A DNA stretch of 58,613 bases from Clostridiaceae bacterium (lineage in GTDB: Bacteria > Bacillota > Clostridia > TANB77 > CAG-508): the NCBI GenBank assembly GCA_012513065.1, contig JAAZCX010000032.1, positions 1 through 58,613 of the forward strand, written 5' to 3'. Both the position numbers and the translations under genes were made by a program. This document shows, one piece after another, positions 1 to 8,988 of the stretch. How positions within the stretch are numbered: the first letter of the stretch is position 1; every line of letters begins with the position of its first letter. The notes beneath the pieces are model-generated. The model worked only from the letters and a program-made list of their open reading frames with translations, searched no databases and was not told the origin of the DNA.

Positions 1-1351
1 TACTAATACAAGGTTTAAGTATCCAATTTAAAAAATCAATTTTTACATCAGTTTCTTTTAGTAAGATAAAAAAGCTAATAAAACCATTGAAAAACTCACT
101 TATAAAAAGAACTATAAAATAACCATTAATACCTTTAACAGGTAATAAAAAATAAATAAAAGAAATGCTTATAAATAAATCTAAAATATTTACACCCATT
201 ACAGAAACCTGTTTATCTAATCCTTTTAGTATACTATCTACAATATTATCAATATACATCAAGATAATGAGTGGAGATAAAATTTTAACAAAAATAGATA
301 ATTCACTTTTAGGATAAATTATATTTGAAAGTTCATTTGAAAAACACCAAAAGATTCCCATAATTAAAAAAGAAAAGATAAAAGAAAATTTTAAAATTTT
401 TAAAATTGCAAAATTTATTTTTGATTTATCTTTTTTTGCATTTAAATATGAAAATTCAGGAATGAGCAAAGAACTAAAAGAAGAAATAAAATTGCATGGA
501 AATAAAATTAATGGCATTACCATACCATTAATAGCTCCATATTCTGAAAGGGCATGTTCACATGATATACCTGATTTTTCTAATCTAATAGGTATAAGAA
601 TTTGTTTTAAAGTTGAAAGACCTGAACGAATATAAGATGTAAATGCAATAGGAAATGTGATTCTAAAAATTTGTTTAGAAAAATTATTATTTCTATCAAA
701 TTTACTTCTTATTTTATTAATATCTAAATAATAAAATAATAGAAGAAAAACAAAAGATAATATTTCGGACAATGTATTACCTAAAACAATATAGATGCAA
801 GTATCTTCAATAGTAGAAGGAACAAGCACGTTTAATAAAAAACAAATAAAGCAAATTTTAAAAATTTGTTCAATTACTTGGCATATAGCAGTTTTTTTAA
901 CATTTCTTCTTGCAGAAAAATAACCATTAATGCAATTACTTACAGAAATAAAAGGAAGGCTAATAGAAATAATTTTAAGAGAAATAGGTGATATTTTACC
1001 ATGTAGCCAATTTTCACAAATGAAAGGAGAACTAAAAAATAAAATTATAAAAGCTAATAATCCCATAATTAAACTATAAAATATTCCTTTTTTAATAGCA
1101 GTTTTTATACTATTTTCTTGATTATAAGCTATTTGCTCAGATATAATTTTTGACATTGCAAGATTAATACCAGAACAACTTATAGTTACAAAAAACATAT
1201 AAACATACATTATAAGTTGATATATTCCAATAGCTTCTTTAGAAATTTTATTAGAAATATATATACTAAAAAAAATACTTATACTTCTAAGAAAAAGAGA
1301 AGTAATCGTAAGCAAGATACCATTAAATAAAAATATTTTAGTTTTCCTCAA
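1..1351 (-). CDS. SpoVB/MATE-like polysaccharide flippase, 3' end cut by window edge
   Basis: I read this frame on the minus strand: it is open from a TTG at 1351-1349 down to base 1, about 450 codons. The TTG is preceded by AGGTGA at a 5-base spacing and no better ATG lies upstream, so TTG is the probable start. The translation begins LRKTKIFLFNGILLTITSLF and is almost wholly hydrophobic helices broken by short charged loops, including GINLAMSKIISEQIAYNQE, typical of the MATE/MurJ/SpoVB lipid-linked glycan flippase superfamily. SpoVB proteins run to about 500-520 residues, so some 60-70 residues lie outside the window. Members move lipid-linked sugars across the membrane; SpoVB itself is needed for spore cortex synthesis. 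Family assignment is firm, SpoVB identity is an inference from the clostridial setting. Confidence 0.78.
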   Translation of the reverse strand, partial: MRKTKIFLFNGILLTITSLFLRSISIFFSIYISNKISKEAIGIYQLIMYVYMFFVTISCSGINLAMSKIISEQIAYNQENSIKTAIKKGIFYSLIMGLLAFIILFFSSPFICENWLHGKISPISLKIISISLPFISVSNCINGYFSARRNVKKTAICQVIEQIFKICFICFLLNVLVPSTIEDTCIYIVLGNTLSEILSFVFLLLFYYLDINKIRSKFDRNNNFSKQIFRITFPIAFTSYIRSGLSTLKQILIPIRLEKSGISCEHALSEYGAINGMVMPLILFPCNFISSFSSLLIPEFSYLNAKKDKSKINFAILKILKFSFIFSFLIMGIFWCFSNELSNIIYPKSELSIFVKILSPLIILMYIDNIVDSILKGLDKQVSVMGVNILDLFISISFIYFLLPVKGINGYFIVLFISEFFNGFISFFILLKETDVKIDFLNWILKPCIS

Positions 1352-1436
1352 AAAAATCACCTAAAGTAATATATGAAAAACAAACTTAAAAAATGTTTAA
1401 ACATATGTGTAATATAGAAAAATGACAATACAGGTA

Positions 1437-1465
1437 TTTACATAACGATAAAAATATGTTAAAAT
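1437..1465 (+). promoter_or_regulatory. Sigma-A-type promoter for the 82-residue gene
   Basis: TTTACA (1437-1442), a 17-base spacer and TAAAAT (1460-1465). The predicted leader contains an 8-bp inverted repeat GATTACAA/TTGTAATC at 1486-1507 before the ribosome binding site. Confidence 0.55.
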
Positions 1466-1541
1466 AAAAAAATAAGATTTAGCATGATTACAATTATTTT
1501 TGTAATCAAATAAATATCAATCATAAACAGGAGGAAATTAT

Positions 1542-1790
1542 ATGCAAAGAATGAGTATTGATGACAGACTAGAACTTGCTGCAAATTACGGCGAAATGGA
1601 AATGTATTTATTTCTTTGGAAGAAGACAATTAGTCGGTTGGAAAAAGGAGGGTTAACAATTAAAAAGATATACCCTTCAAAAAGAACAGGTGAGTATTAT
1701 TGCAATATAAGCTGGGAAGCGGTAACATATGCAAAAAATCAAGCAAATACTTTATATGAAATAGCGCTTGAAGCAAAGAATAAAGAATGA
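1542..1790 (+). CDS. Small hypothetical protein, 82 residues
   Basis: I do not recognise this family. It starts at an ATG preceded by a strong CAGGAGGAAATTAT ribosome binding site and ends in a TGA directly followed by a perfect terminator hairpin, so it is a real single-gene transcript. The product is soluble, mixed alpha/beta by composition, with a charged N-terminus (MSIDDRLELAANYGEMEMYL), a central basic stretch (IKKIYPSKRTGEYYCNISW) and a helical acidic tail. There is one Cys and no metal-binding or helix-turn-helix motif that I can see. It lies divergent to the flippase gene and does not belong to the nrd operon. No function is offered. Confidence 0.7.
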   Translation: MQRMSIDDRLELAANYGEMEMYLFLWKKTISRLEKGGLTIKKIYPSKRTGEYYCNISWEAVTYAKNQANTLYEIALEAKNKE

Positions 1791-1832
1791 AAATACATCC
1801 TAGAGATTTCTCTCTAGGATGTATTTTTATAT
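1791..1832 (+). terminator. Rho-independent terminator, perfect 16-bp stem
   Basis: AAATACATCCTAGAGA (1791-1806) pairs perfectly with 1811-1826 around a TTTC loop, followed by a T-rich run. It begins at the base after the stop codon of the upstream gene. Confidence 0.9.
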
Positions 1833-1872
1833 TTTTTAAGTAAGGATTTAGTAATAAATTACAAACTAAAAA

Positions 1873-1887
1873 TGATAATCATTATCA
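1873..1887. promoter_or_regulatory. Fur-type box (upstream)
   Basis: TGATAATCATTATCA is an exact 7-1-7 inverted repeat matching the Bacillus Fur consensus TGATAATNATTATCA. PerR prefers TTATAAT half-sites and Zur TCGTAAT half-sites, so the TGATAAT halves favour an iron regulator. No promoter clearly overlaps it. Confidence 0.7.
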
Positions 1888-2126
1888 ATATTATTTATAC
1901 TTTCAAAAAATGCTTGAAAAATATATATTTATGGAAGATGAAAAAAAGGAAAAAAATCAAATACAAAATTTGTAATATTTTTGTAACAAAAATGTAACGA
2001 AATAGACAACAAAAAAATAAGAACAGTTGTATCAAGGCTTAGAATAAAAAAGTTGTCTAAAAAACACATTTATACACAAAAACGCAAACCACGTAACTAT
2101 ATTGAAATCAAGTAAAACAGCACATG

Positions 2127-2185
2127 TTGACATAACTAATAAAAAAAATAAAATACTTGACTTTTTTATATAAATTAGATAATAT
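2127..2185 (+). promoter_or_regulatory. Tandem sigma-A promoters of nrdDG
   Basis: Promoter one: TTGACA (2127-2132), 16-base spacer, TAAAAT (2149-2154). Promoter two: TTGACT (2157-2162), 17-base spacer, TAATAT (2180-2185). Transcripts would carry leaders of about 125-155 bases that contain the second Fur-type box. Confidence 0.65.
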
Positions 2186-2236
2186 AAAGCTACTTCGAGA
2201 GAAGATAAAAATATGAAAACGAAAGAAAAACATAAA

Positions 2237-2251
2237 TGATAATGATTATCA
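2237..2251. promoter_or_regulatory. Fur-type box in the nrdD leader
   Basis: TGATAATGATTATCA, again an exact TGATAATNATTATCA site, lies about 45 bases downstream of the predicted start of transcription and 66 bases before the nrdD start codon. In this position a bound repressor would act as a road block to elongation. Confidence 0.7.
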
Positions 2252-2317
2252 AAATTCTCCAAAACTGTTTTGATAATAAGATTTCAAAAATAAAAGTAAT
2301 ATTATAGGGGGTACAAA

Positions 2318-4612
2318 ATGCAAGTAGTAAAAAGAGATGGAAGAGTAGCAGAATTTAATCCAGAAAGAATTGTAAAGGCTGTAACATTAGCAATGTCACA
2401 AACACCAGGAGGTGTAGATATAGATTTAGCTAATAAAATATCAGATGGAGTAAAAAAACAATTAGAAGATAAAAATCAAACTACAGTATACGAAATTCAA
2501 GATTTAGTAGAAAAAAAATTAATGTCTTCTTCTAGAAAAGAAGTAGCACAAAACTATATTACATATAGATATAATCGTGATGTAGCAAGAAAATCAAAAA
2601 CAAAAGAAGTATTTTTAGATATCATAGGAGCAAAAGCAAATGATATTACAAGAGAAAATGCTAATATGAATGCAGATACACCAGCAGGAATGATGATGAA
2701 GTTTGCATCAGAAACAACTAAACCATTTGTTGATGATTTCTTATTATCATATGAAGCAAGAGAAGCTTTCCAAAGAGGATATATACATATTCATGATAAA
2801 GATTATTACCCAACAAAATCATTAACTTGTTTACAACATCCACTAGATAAAATATTAGAAAATGGATTTAAAGCTGGACATGGAGCATCAAGACCAGCAA
2901 AAAGAATCGAAACAGCAAGTATATTAGGATGCATTTCAATGGAAACAGTACAAAATGAGATGCATGGTGGACAAGCAATACCAGCATTCGATTATTATTT
3001 AGCACCATATGTAAAAGCAACATTTACAGAAGAAGTAAAGAAAATAGGAGAATTATTAGGAAAAGACTTATCTCATTTATATGATTATAAAGTAAAAGAT
3101 TATATAAAGAAAGATTTAAAAGGATTAACAGGAGACGAAAGAGATATACAAGCTGCTATAAATGCTACAGTAGCAAGAGTACACCAATCAATGGAAGCTT
3201 TTATTCATAATATGAATACAATACATTCAAGAGGTGGAAATCAAGTTGTATTTAGTTCAATAAACTATGGAACAGATACTACACCAGAAGGTAGATGTGT
3301 AATAAGAGAGATACTTTTATCTACAGAAAGAGGAGTAGGAAATAATGAAACTCCAATTTTCCCAATTCAAATTTGGAAAAAGAAGAGAGGAATTAACTAT
3401 TTACCACAAGATAAAAACTATGATTTATATAAATTAGCATGTAGAGTTACAGCAAAAAGATTTTTCCCTAACTTTGTTAACTTAGATGCAACATTTAATC
3501 AAAATGCAAAATGGAAAGAGAATGATCCAGAGAGATATAAATATGAATGTGCTACAATGGGATGTAGAACAAGAGTATTTTCAGACAGACATGGAGAAAT
3601 GACTTCAATAGGAAGAGGAAACTTATCTTTCTCTACAGTTAACTTAGTAAGAATAGCAATAGAATCAGCATATGAAGCACAAGAACAATTAGGAATTAAT
3701 TTTGTATTAGGAAGAACAAGCGAAGAACATATGACACCTGTATACAAAAAAACAGTTAAGAAAATATTTACACAAAAATTAGAAAAATATTGTGATATAA
3801 CAGCAAGACAATTATATGATAGATATAAATTCCAATGTACAGCAATAGCTAAACAATTCCCATTATTAATGAGTGGATTATGGATTGGAAGCGAAAACTT
3901 AAAACCAAATGATTCAGTAGAATCAGTATTAAAACATGGAACATTAGGAGTTGGATTTATAGGTCTTGCAGAATGTTTAACAGTACTTACAGGAAAACAT
4001 CATGGAGAATCAGAAGAATCACAAAAATTAGGATTAGAAATAATCAATGAAATACACGATAAATGTGTAGAATATTCTGATAGATATGATTTAAATTACT
4101 CTGTACTTGCAACACCTGCAGAAGGATTATCAGGAAGATTTACAAAAATAGATAGAAAACAATTTGGAACAATTTTAGGAGTAACAGATAGAGATTATTA
4201 TACAAATTCTAATCATGTTCCAGTATGGTATAAATGTACAGCAGAACATAAAGCTAAAATTGAAGCTCCATATCATGCAATAACAGAAGGTGGACATATA
4301 TTCTATATTGAATTAGATGGAGATGCTTCACATAACCCAGATTCAATAGAAGCAGTAGTTGATTTAATGGATAAATATAATATGGGATATGGAAGTGTAA
4401 ATCATACACGTTCAAGATGTATGGATTGCGGATTTGAAAATGCTGATGCAGAATTAATTGAATGTCCAATGTGTGGAAGTAAAAATATAGATACAATACA
4501 AAGAATTACAGGATATTTAGTAGGAACAACATCTCGTTGGAATAATGCAAAATTAGCAGAATTAAAAGATAGAGTAACTCATGTTGGTGGAGATGAAATA
4601 AAAGGGGCATAA
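2318..4612 (+). CDS. nrdD: Anaerobic ribonucleoside-triphosphate reductase (class III)
   Basis: This enzyme reduces ribonucleoside triphosphates to deoxyribonucleotides with a glycyl radical and works only without oxygen. The first 90 residues (MQVVKRDGRVAEFNPERIVK onward) are an ATP-cone allosteric domain. The C-terminus has two CxxC pairs (Cys701/704 and Cys716/719) that bind the structural zinc, followed by RITGYL, whose Gly732 is the expected radical site. Length of 764 residues is normal. nrdG, its activase, follows 15 bases later. The ribosome binding site is an unusual run of five G. Fur-type boxes and tandem promoters lie upstream; I see no NrdR box pair. Codon use matches the neighbours. 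Confidence 0.97.
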   Translation: MQVVKRDGRVAEFNPERIVKAVTLAMSQTPGGVDIDLANKISDGVKKQLEDKNQTTVYEIQDLVEKKLMSSSRKEVAQNYITYRYNRDVARKSKTKEVFLDIIGAKANDITRENANMNADTPAGMMMKFASETTKPFVDDFLLSYEAREAFQRGYIHIHDKDYYPTKSLTCLQHPLDKILENGFKAGHGASRPAKRIETASILGCISMETVQNEMHGGQAIPAFDYYLAPYVKATFTEEVKKIGELLGKDLSHLYDYKVKDYIKKDLKGLTGDERDIQAAINATVARVHQSMEAFIHNMNTIHSRGGNQVVFSSINYGTDTTPEGRCVIREILLSTERGVGNNETPIFPIQIWKKKRGINYLPQDKNYDLYKLACRVTAKRFFPNFVNLDATFNQNAKWKENDPERYKYECATMGCRTRVFSDRHGEMTSIGRGNLSFSTVNLVRIAIESAYEAQEQLGINFVLGRTSEEHMTPVYKKTVKKIFTQKLEKYCDITARQLYDRYKFQCTAIAKQFPLLMSGLWIGSENLKPNDSVESVLKHGTLGVGFIGLAECLTVLTGKHHGESEESQKLGLEIINEIHDKCVEYSDRYDLNYSVLATPAEGLSGRFTKIDRKQFGTILGVTDRDYYTNSNHVPVWYKCTAEHKAKIEAPYHAITEGGHIFYIELDGDASHNPDSIEAVVDLMDKYNMGYGSVNHTRSRCMDCGFENADAELIECPMCGSKNIDTIQRITGYLVGTTSRWNNAKLAELKDRVTHVGGDEIKGA

Positions 4613-4627
4613 AAGGAGAAAATAGAC

Positions 4628-5131
4628 ATGAAAATGGCAGGATTTTATGATGAAAGTATATCAAATGGATTAGGATGGAGAGCAGTACTTTTTGTAAGTG
4701 GCTGCCCACATCATTGTCCTGGATGTCATAATAAAATAGCACAAGATTATAATTATGGACAAGATTTTAATGAACAAGAAATAATAGATAGAATTTGTGA
4801 AAATTCTATCCTAAAAGGAATTACTATAAGTGGTGGTGAACCACTTTGTAAAGAAAACATTTCTGAAGTATTAAAATTTATAAAAGACGTAAAAGAAGTA
4901 AGACCTAATTTTAATGTATGGTGCTATTCAGGTTATACACTAGAACAATTAAAAGAGAGAAATGATAAAGAAACAAATGAAACATTAAAACATATAGATG
5001 TACTAGTAGACGGAAGATTTATGGAACAAAAGAAAAATCCTACTCTAAAATTTAGAGGTTCAGAAAACCAAAGAATATTAGACATACAAAAATGTCTACA
5101 AGAAAATAAAATTGTAGAAGTTGCAATTTAA
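4628..5131 (+). CDS. nrdG: Anaerobic ribonucleotide reductase activating protein (radical SAM)
   Basis: NrdG uses a [4Fe-4S] cluster and S-adenosylmethionine to place the glycyl radical on NrdD. The cluster motif is Cys26-x3-Cys30-x2-Cys33 (SGCPHHCPGCHN), and the SAM-contacting motif ISGGEP follows near residue 68. Length of 167 residues is typical of the short NrdG type, which lacks extra ferredoxin domains. The start is supported by AAAGGAGAAAAT just upstream, and the gene is co-transcribed with nrdD. The next gene begins only 12 bases after the stop codon, so envelope genes may be read on the same transcript. Confidence 0.96.
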   Translation: MKMAGFYDESISNGLGWRAVLFVSGCPHHCPGCHNKIAQDYNYGQDFNEQEIIDRICENSILKGITISGGEPLCKENISEVLKFIKDVKEVRPNFNVWCYSGYTLEQLKERNDKETNETLKHIDVLVDGRFMEQKKNPTLKFRGSENQRILDIQKCLQENKIVEVAI

Positions 5132-5143
5132 AAAAGGTACAAT

Positions 5144-6655
5144 ATGAAAAAAGTAATTAATATATTAAAACAGCACAAAAAAATGACATTAACAATAATA
5201 TATTCATTTATATTTATATTATATGTTATTATGCCAGTGTGCTTTGATACAAAGATATATTTAGGAGCAGCCTACCAAGCAGACTTGATAGGCTCTTTTC
5301 CTATCAATTTATTAGAAGCATGGGAACATAAACTGGTCCTAAATCGCTTCTTTTTTTACTTTATATATAAAATAGTAAAAATATTTGTAGATCCAAATAA
5401 TTTTTTAATTTTTGAAATGATTGTAAAACTGATATATGGGTTAATAAGTGTATTAGTGATTAAAATATTTACTAAAAGTACCAAAGAATTTTTTAAAGAA
5501 TTTAATATTAGCAAAAATATTGTATTTGCAAGTTTATATTTAACTACTATGTTTACAGATATATATTTTAACATGCAAACAGAAACTACAGGATTATTAA
5601 TATTATTAATATCAATAGTGCTTGTACTAAAGAAAAAAACTATATACAAAATAATAGCAGCTTTTTTAATTTCTAGTTTATTTTTCTTAAAAGGTGTTAC
5701 ATTACTATATGCTGTTATCGTATTAGTAGTTATGATATTAAACAAACAGAATAAAAAAGAAATCGCATTTACTATAATAACTAGTATAGGTTTTTTGATA
5801 TTAGAATTAATAGGCTTATATATAATATATCCAAAAGAAATTATCCGAATATATTTATCAAGTAACTATATAACAAGTTCATGGGAAACTTGTAATTTAT
5901 TACAATTTATTTTTTATAATATGCTAAAATCTACATATTTACTAATAGGAATTATATGTTTAATATATAATTTTATTTGCTATACAAAAACAAAAAATAT
6001 TAAACTATTATTAATAGAGGTATTAACTTGGACTTTACTAATTATAGGTATATATATTCAAAAAATGAGATATTTATACCAAATTGCATTGATTATGCCA
6101 GCATGTTTACTTTCTTTTTATATATCAATTTATTATATAAAAAACAAAGTAGTAACATTAAAAAAATATGTAAAGATAATAATGGCTTATTTAATACTTG
6201 TTATAACTTTTATAATGATATTAATTTGTATTGAAGAATCAATACAAATATATATAACAACAAAAAATAACGAACAAATAGTAAAAGAATTAAAAAGAGA
6301 AATACCAGATTTAACAGAAAATGAAATGTTATATATAGGAAATGGATTATCAGCTTATTATATAAAAACAAAATCATATATAAATTATACAACAACAATA
6401 TATTTATCAAATGATAATGAAATTTATAAAAATAGTGAGCATGTAAAAGAATTAAAGAAAAAAATAAAACAATATACAGGAAAATATATAATAGTTGATG
6501 ATGAGGAAATGCAAAAGAAAAGAAGAATATCTGATGATATAATAAAATTTATTAATGAGAATTATGATTATTTACAAAGTAGTGGTATTATGATATATGA
6601 AAGTAAACAACCAAATTTAGAATGCCAATATTCTAGTATATATATTAAAAAATAA
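5144..6655 (+). CDS. Multispanning membrane protein, GT-C-like glycosyltransferase candidate
   Basis: The 503-residue product has roughly ten to twelve predicted membrane helices from residue 15 to about 360 and a C-terminal outside-type domain of about 130 residues. This plan, with a loop carrying acidic residues after the first helix (FDTKIYLGAAYQAD) and a later FFLKGVTLLYA stretch, resembles GT-C enzymes that take sugars from polyprenyl-phosphate donors. No family signature is strong enough to name it. A GT2 enzyme of the polyprenyl-phosphate sugar synthase type follows 18 bases downstream, which fits a donor-synthase plus transferase pair. It could instead be a structural membrane protein of glycan assembly. 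Confidence 0.6.
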   Translation: MKKVINILKQHKKMTLTIIYSFIFILYVIMPVCFDTKIYLGAAYQADLIGSFPINLLEAWEHKLVLNRFFFYFIYKIVKIFVDPNNFLIFEMIVKLIYGLISVLVIKIFTKSTKEFFKEFNISKNIVFASLYLTTMFTDIYFNMQTETTGLLILLISIVLVLKKKTIYKIIAAFLISSLFFLKGVTLLYAVIVLVVMILNKQNKKEIAFTIITSIGFLILELIGLYIIYPKEIIRIYLSSNYITSSWETCNLLQFIFYNMLKSTYLLIGIICLIYNFICYTKTKNIKLLLIEVLTWTLLIIGIYIQKMRYLYQIALIMPACLLSFYISIYYIKNKVVTLKKYVKIIMAYLILVITFIMILICIEESIQIYITTKNNEQIVKELKREIPDLTENEMLYIGNGLSAYYIKTKSYINYTTTIYLSNDNEIYKNSEHVKELKKKIKQYTGKYIIVDDEEMQKKRRISDDIIKFINENYDYLQSSGIMIYESKQPNLECQYSSIYIKK

Positions 6656-6673
6656 GAAAATAAGGGGAATAAT

Positions 6674-7672
6674 ATGGAACAAATTGCAGTTCTAATACCG
6701 TGTTACAATGAAGAAAAAACAATTAAAAAAGTAATTATAGACTTTAAAAAAGAATTACCAGAAGCTAAAATATATGTATATAACAATAATTCTACTGATC
6801 AAACAGAAAAAATCGCAAAAGAGAATGGAGCGATTGTTAAAAATGAATATGAACAGGGAAAAGGTAATGTTATAAAAAGTATGTTTCATGATATAGAAGC
6901 GGATATTTATGTTGTTGTTGATGGTGATGATACATACCCTGCAAACAGAGTACATGAACTAATAAATGCAATGAAAGAAAAAAATGTAGACATTGTAATA
7001 GGAGATAGATTATCAAATGGAAGTTATAAAAAACAAAATAATAGATATTTACATGGGTTTGGAAATAATCTAGTAAAAGAAATTATTAATTCATTATATC
7101 AAACAAAATTAAAAGACATTATGACAGGATATAGAGTATTAAGTAAAAAAATTGTAAAAAATATTAATATAACAAGTAAAAAATTTGAAATTGAAACAGA
7201 AATGACAATAGAAGCTTTAGAAAATGGATACTCTATTGAAGAAATTCCAGTTGAGTATAAAGATAGACCACAAGGAAGCTATTCAAAAGTACATACATTA
7301 AGAGATGGAGCTAAAATACTAAAATATATATTCAAAAGTAAAAAATTTAAGAAAAAAATAATGAAATATATAGCAGTTTTTTTTATAATGATTTTATTAT
7401 TTTTTAGTTTATTAATATCAACGTCAATATTTTCATCTGAAAATATAAAAGATAATATAAAAGATTCATCAGATATATTAATAGAAGAAGGAAATGCAAA
7501 AAAACAATACATTTTACATAGAAATGATATATTTAAATTTGATAATTATACAGATGCTCTTATGATTAACAATGCATATTCAATAGATAATAAAGATATT
7601 ATAAATTCAGCATTACTTGCTAGAAAAAACTATATTCCACGGAGTTACAGAAGTAATTTTCGAAGATACTAA
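6674..7672 (+). CDS. GT2 glycosyltransferase with truncated C-terminal membrane module
   Basis: Residues 1-225 are a family 2 glycosyltransferase: AVLIPCYNEEKTIKKVI at the N-terminus, the DGDDTYP metal-binding region near residue 90, then MTGYRVLSKK and FEIETEMTIEA, all typical of DPM1/DPG-type polyprenyl-phosphate sugar synthases. Residues about 228-250 form one helix, and then comes an outside segment (DNYTDALMINNAYS) that in other Firmicutes belongs to the start of a long membrane protein. The frame stops at 7672, but the same protein continues in the frame beginning at 7617. I infer a one-base frameshift between 7617 and 7669; read through, the fusion would be about 655 residues. The catalytic domain is intact. 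Confidence 0.75.
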   Translation: MEQIAVLIPCYNEEKTIKKVIIDFKKELPEAKIYVYNNNSTDQTEKIAKENGAIVKNEYEQGKGNVIKSMFHDIEADIYVVVDGDDTYPANRVHELINAMKEKNVDIVIGDRLSNGSYKKQNNRYLHGFGNNLVKEIINSLYQTKLKDIMTGYRVLSKKIVKNINITSKKFEIETEMTIEALENGYSIEEIPVEYKDRPQGSYSKVHTLRDGAKILKYIFKSKKFKKKIMKYIAVFFIMILLFFSLLISTSIFSSENIKDNIKDSSDILIEEGNAKKQYILHRNDIFKFDNYTDALMINNAYSIDNKDIINSALLARKNYIPRSYRSNFRRY

Positions 7673-8651
7673 TAAAGAATTAAAATCATCTTCTAAATAC
7701 GAAAAATATAATCCAGTAGGAGAATTACAAGACACAGTACAATCACAAGGAAAAGAGTCATTTGAGTATGCAAGATATTGGCATGGATATTTAAGTATAA
7801 TAAGGCCATTATTGTTGATATTTAATATTACACAAATAAGAATATTATTAACTATTATATTTTTAATGTTAGCGATAATATTATTATATTTAATAGCAAA
7901 AAAGATAAATATAATAACAATGATAATATTTTTATTATCTTTAATTACAATTGAATACTTTTATATAGGAGTATCATTACAAGGAAGTTTTGTATTTTTA
8001 ATTACAATGATTTTATCGATAATAATATTGATGAAAGATGGAAAAATCAAAAATTTAGGATTATCTTTTTTTGTAGTTGGAATGATTACTAATTATTTTG
8101 ACTTTTTAACAGTACCATTAATAACATTTGGATTTCCTATGATATTATACTTTTTATTAAAACAAAAAGAAGAAAAAATAAGAAGCAAACAAGCTATATT
8201 AATAATAATAAAAACAGGATTAGCTTGGGTTATTGGATATGCATTAACATGGTTTACTAAATGGGTTTTGGTAGATGTATTTTGTAATAGAAATATGATA
8301 ACAAGTGCTATACAACAAGTGTTATATAGATCAAGAGGAAATAATATTTCGTTATTTGATGGAATGCTTAAAAATTTACATTATGAAAAATACATTATAA
8401 TATTTCTTATTTTTGTAAAATTAAATTACATGATTTTTAGAAAATTTTTAGTAAAACCAAAAATTCAAAAGAAATATTTAATAGAAGATTCAATTCCATA
8501 TATAATAATAGCACTATTACCATTTATTTGGTATCTAATAGTAGGACAGCATTCAAATAATCATCCATTTTTCACTTATAGAAATTTATTATTAACAATA
8601 ATATGCATACCAATTTCTATGCTTAAAGATAAGGTGAAATATAAAATATAG
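7617..8651 (+). CDS. Membrane module, probably the frameshifted second half of the GT2 fusion
   Basis: The frame begins at a TTG inside the preceding gene, overlaps it by 56 bases and has no ribosome binding site, so independent translation is doubtful. After about 60 soluble residues with GVTEVIFEDTNKELKSS and FEYARYWHGYLSIIRPLLL it has about eight membrane helices and ends at 8651. Conserved membrane proteins of Firmicutes carry the FTDALM, SALL and ARYWHGYL motifs in a single chain; here the first two are in the upstream frame and the last in this one. That is why I read the pair as one disrupted gene. A sequencing error in the A6 run or CCAC stretch would look the same. Confidence 0.55.
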   Translation: MLEKTIFHGVTEVIFEDTNKELKSSSKYEKYNPVGELQDTVQSQGKESFEYARYWHGYLSIIRPLLLIFNITQIRILLTIIFLMLAIILLYLIAKKINIITMIIFLLSLITIEYFYIGVSLQGSFVFLITMILSIIILMKDGKIKNLGLSFFVVGMITNYFDFLTVPLITFGFPMILYFLLKQKEEKIRSKQAILIIIKTGLAWVIGYALTWFTKWVLVDVFCNRNMITSAIQQVLYRSRGNNISLFDGMLKNLHYEKYIIIFLIFVKLNYMIFRKFLVKPKIQKKYLIEDSIPYIIIALLPFIWYLIVGQHSNNHPFFTYRNLLLTIICIPISMLKDKVKYKI

Positions 8652-8703
8652 TCAATATATTATCTAATATTTACCATTTTTTATAAAAAATCAAAGAGTT
8701 GTA

Positions 8704-8733
8704 TTGACAAAAAGTAAGTATTTAAGATATAAT
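8704..8733 (+). promoter_or_regulatory. Promoter of rpsU-yqeY
   Basis: TTGACA (8704-8709), 18-base spacer, TATAAT (8728-8733): consensus boxes, as expected for a ribosomal protein gene. A short ACACA/TGTGT hairpin lies in the leader at about 8773-8788. Confidence 0.8.
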
Positions 8734-8813
8734 ACGTAGCATGTAGGAAAATAAAAAATAACTTATATATCCCACACAAAAATGTGTAGTTACCGGAAGG
8801 AGGGGAATATTCA

Positions 8814-8984
8814 ATGTCAGAGATTAAAGTAAATAATGGAAATATAGAAGACGCCTTAAAAAGATTTAAAAGACAATGCGCAAGAAATGGCGTATTACAA
8901 GAGGTTCGTAAAAGAGAACATTATGAGAAACCAAGCGTAAAGAGAAAGAAAAAATCAGAGGCTGCAAGAAAGAGAAAATTTTAG
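8814..8984 (+). CDS. rpsU: 30S ribosomal protein S21
   Basis: The 56-residue frame starts [20 protein letters not shown] and ends in a very basic tail ([16 protein letters not shown]). It matches bS21, a small subunit protein near the platform that takes part in initiation. Length and composition are typical. It is easy to miss because it is short. A GGAAGGAGGGG ribosome binding site lies just upstream, and rpsU followed by yqeY is the standard Firmicutes order. Confidence 0.95.
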   Translation: MSEIKVNNGNIEDALKRFKRQCARNGVLQEVRKREHYEKPSVKRKKKSEAARKRKF

Positions 8985-8988
8985 TAAA

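Larger units (their letters stand above)
1833..2317. other. Non-coding gap upstream of nrdD
   Basis: No convincing gene is present. The gap holds two perfect Fur-type boxes (1873-1887 and 2237-2251), two tandem promoters (2127-2154, 2157-2185) and an 8-bp inverted repeat TAGACAAC/GTTGTCTA (2003-2010 with 2052-2059). A 76-codon hydrophobic reading frame on the minus strand (2262-2032) would start from a TTG next to the second Fur box with no clear ribosome binding site; I judge it spurious. The long leader and the box between two candidate operators could hide a small RNA. Confidence 0.6.

Noticed and set aside
2032..2262. 76-codon hydrophobic reading frame on the minus strand upstream of nrdD
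   Set aside because: It needs a TTG start beside a Fur-type box, has no convincing ribosome binding site, and lies opposite the nrdD promoters. AT-rich DNA yields such hydrophobic frames by chance.
3499..4742. Minus-strand frames opposite nrdD and nrdG
   Set aside because: They are shadows of the coding frame, with leucine-rich low-complexity products and no start signals.
7620..7630. A-AAA-AAC slippery heptamer in the GT2 gene
   Set aside because: A -1 slip leads to the wrong frame; the downstream part needs +1. Programmed -1 frameshifting is excluded on frame arithmetic.
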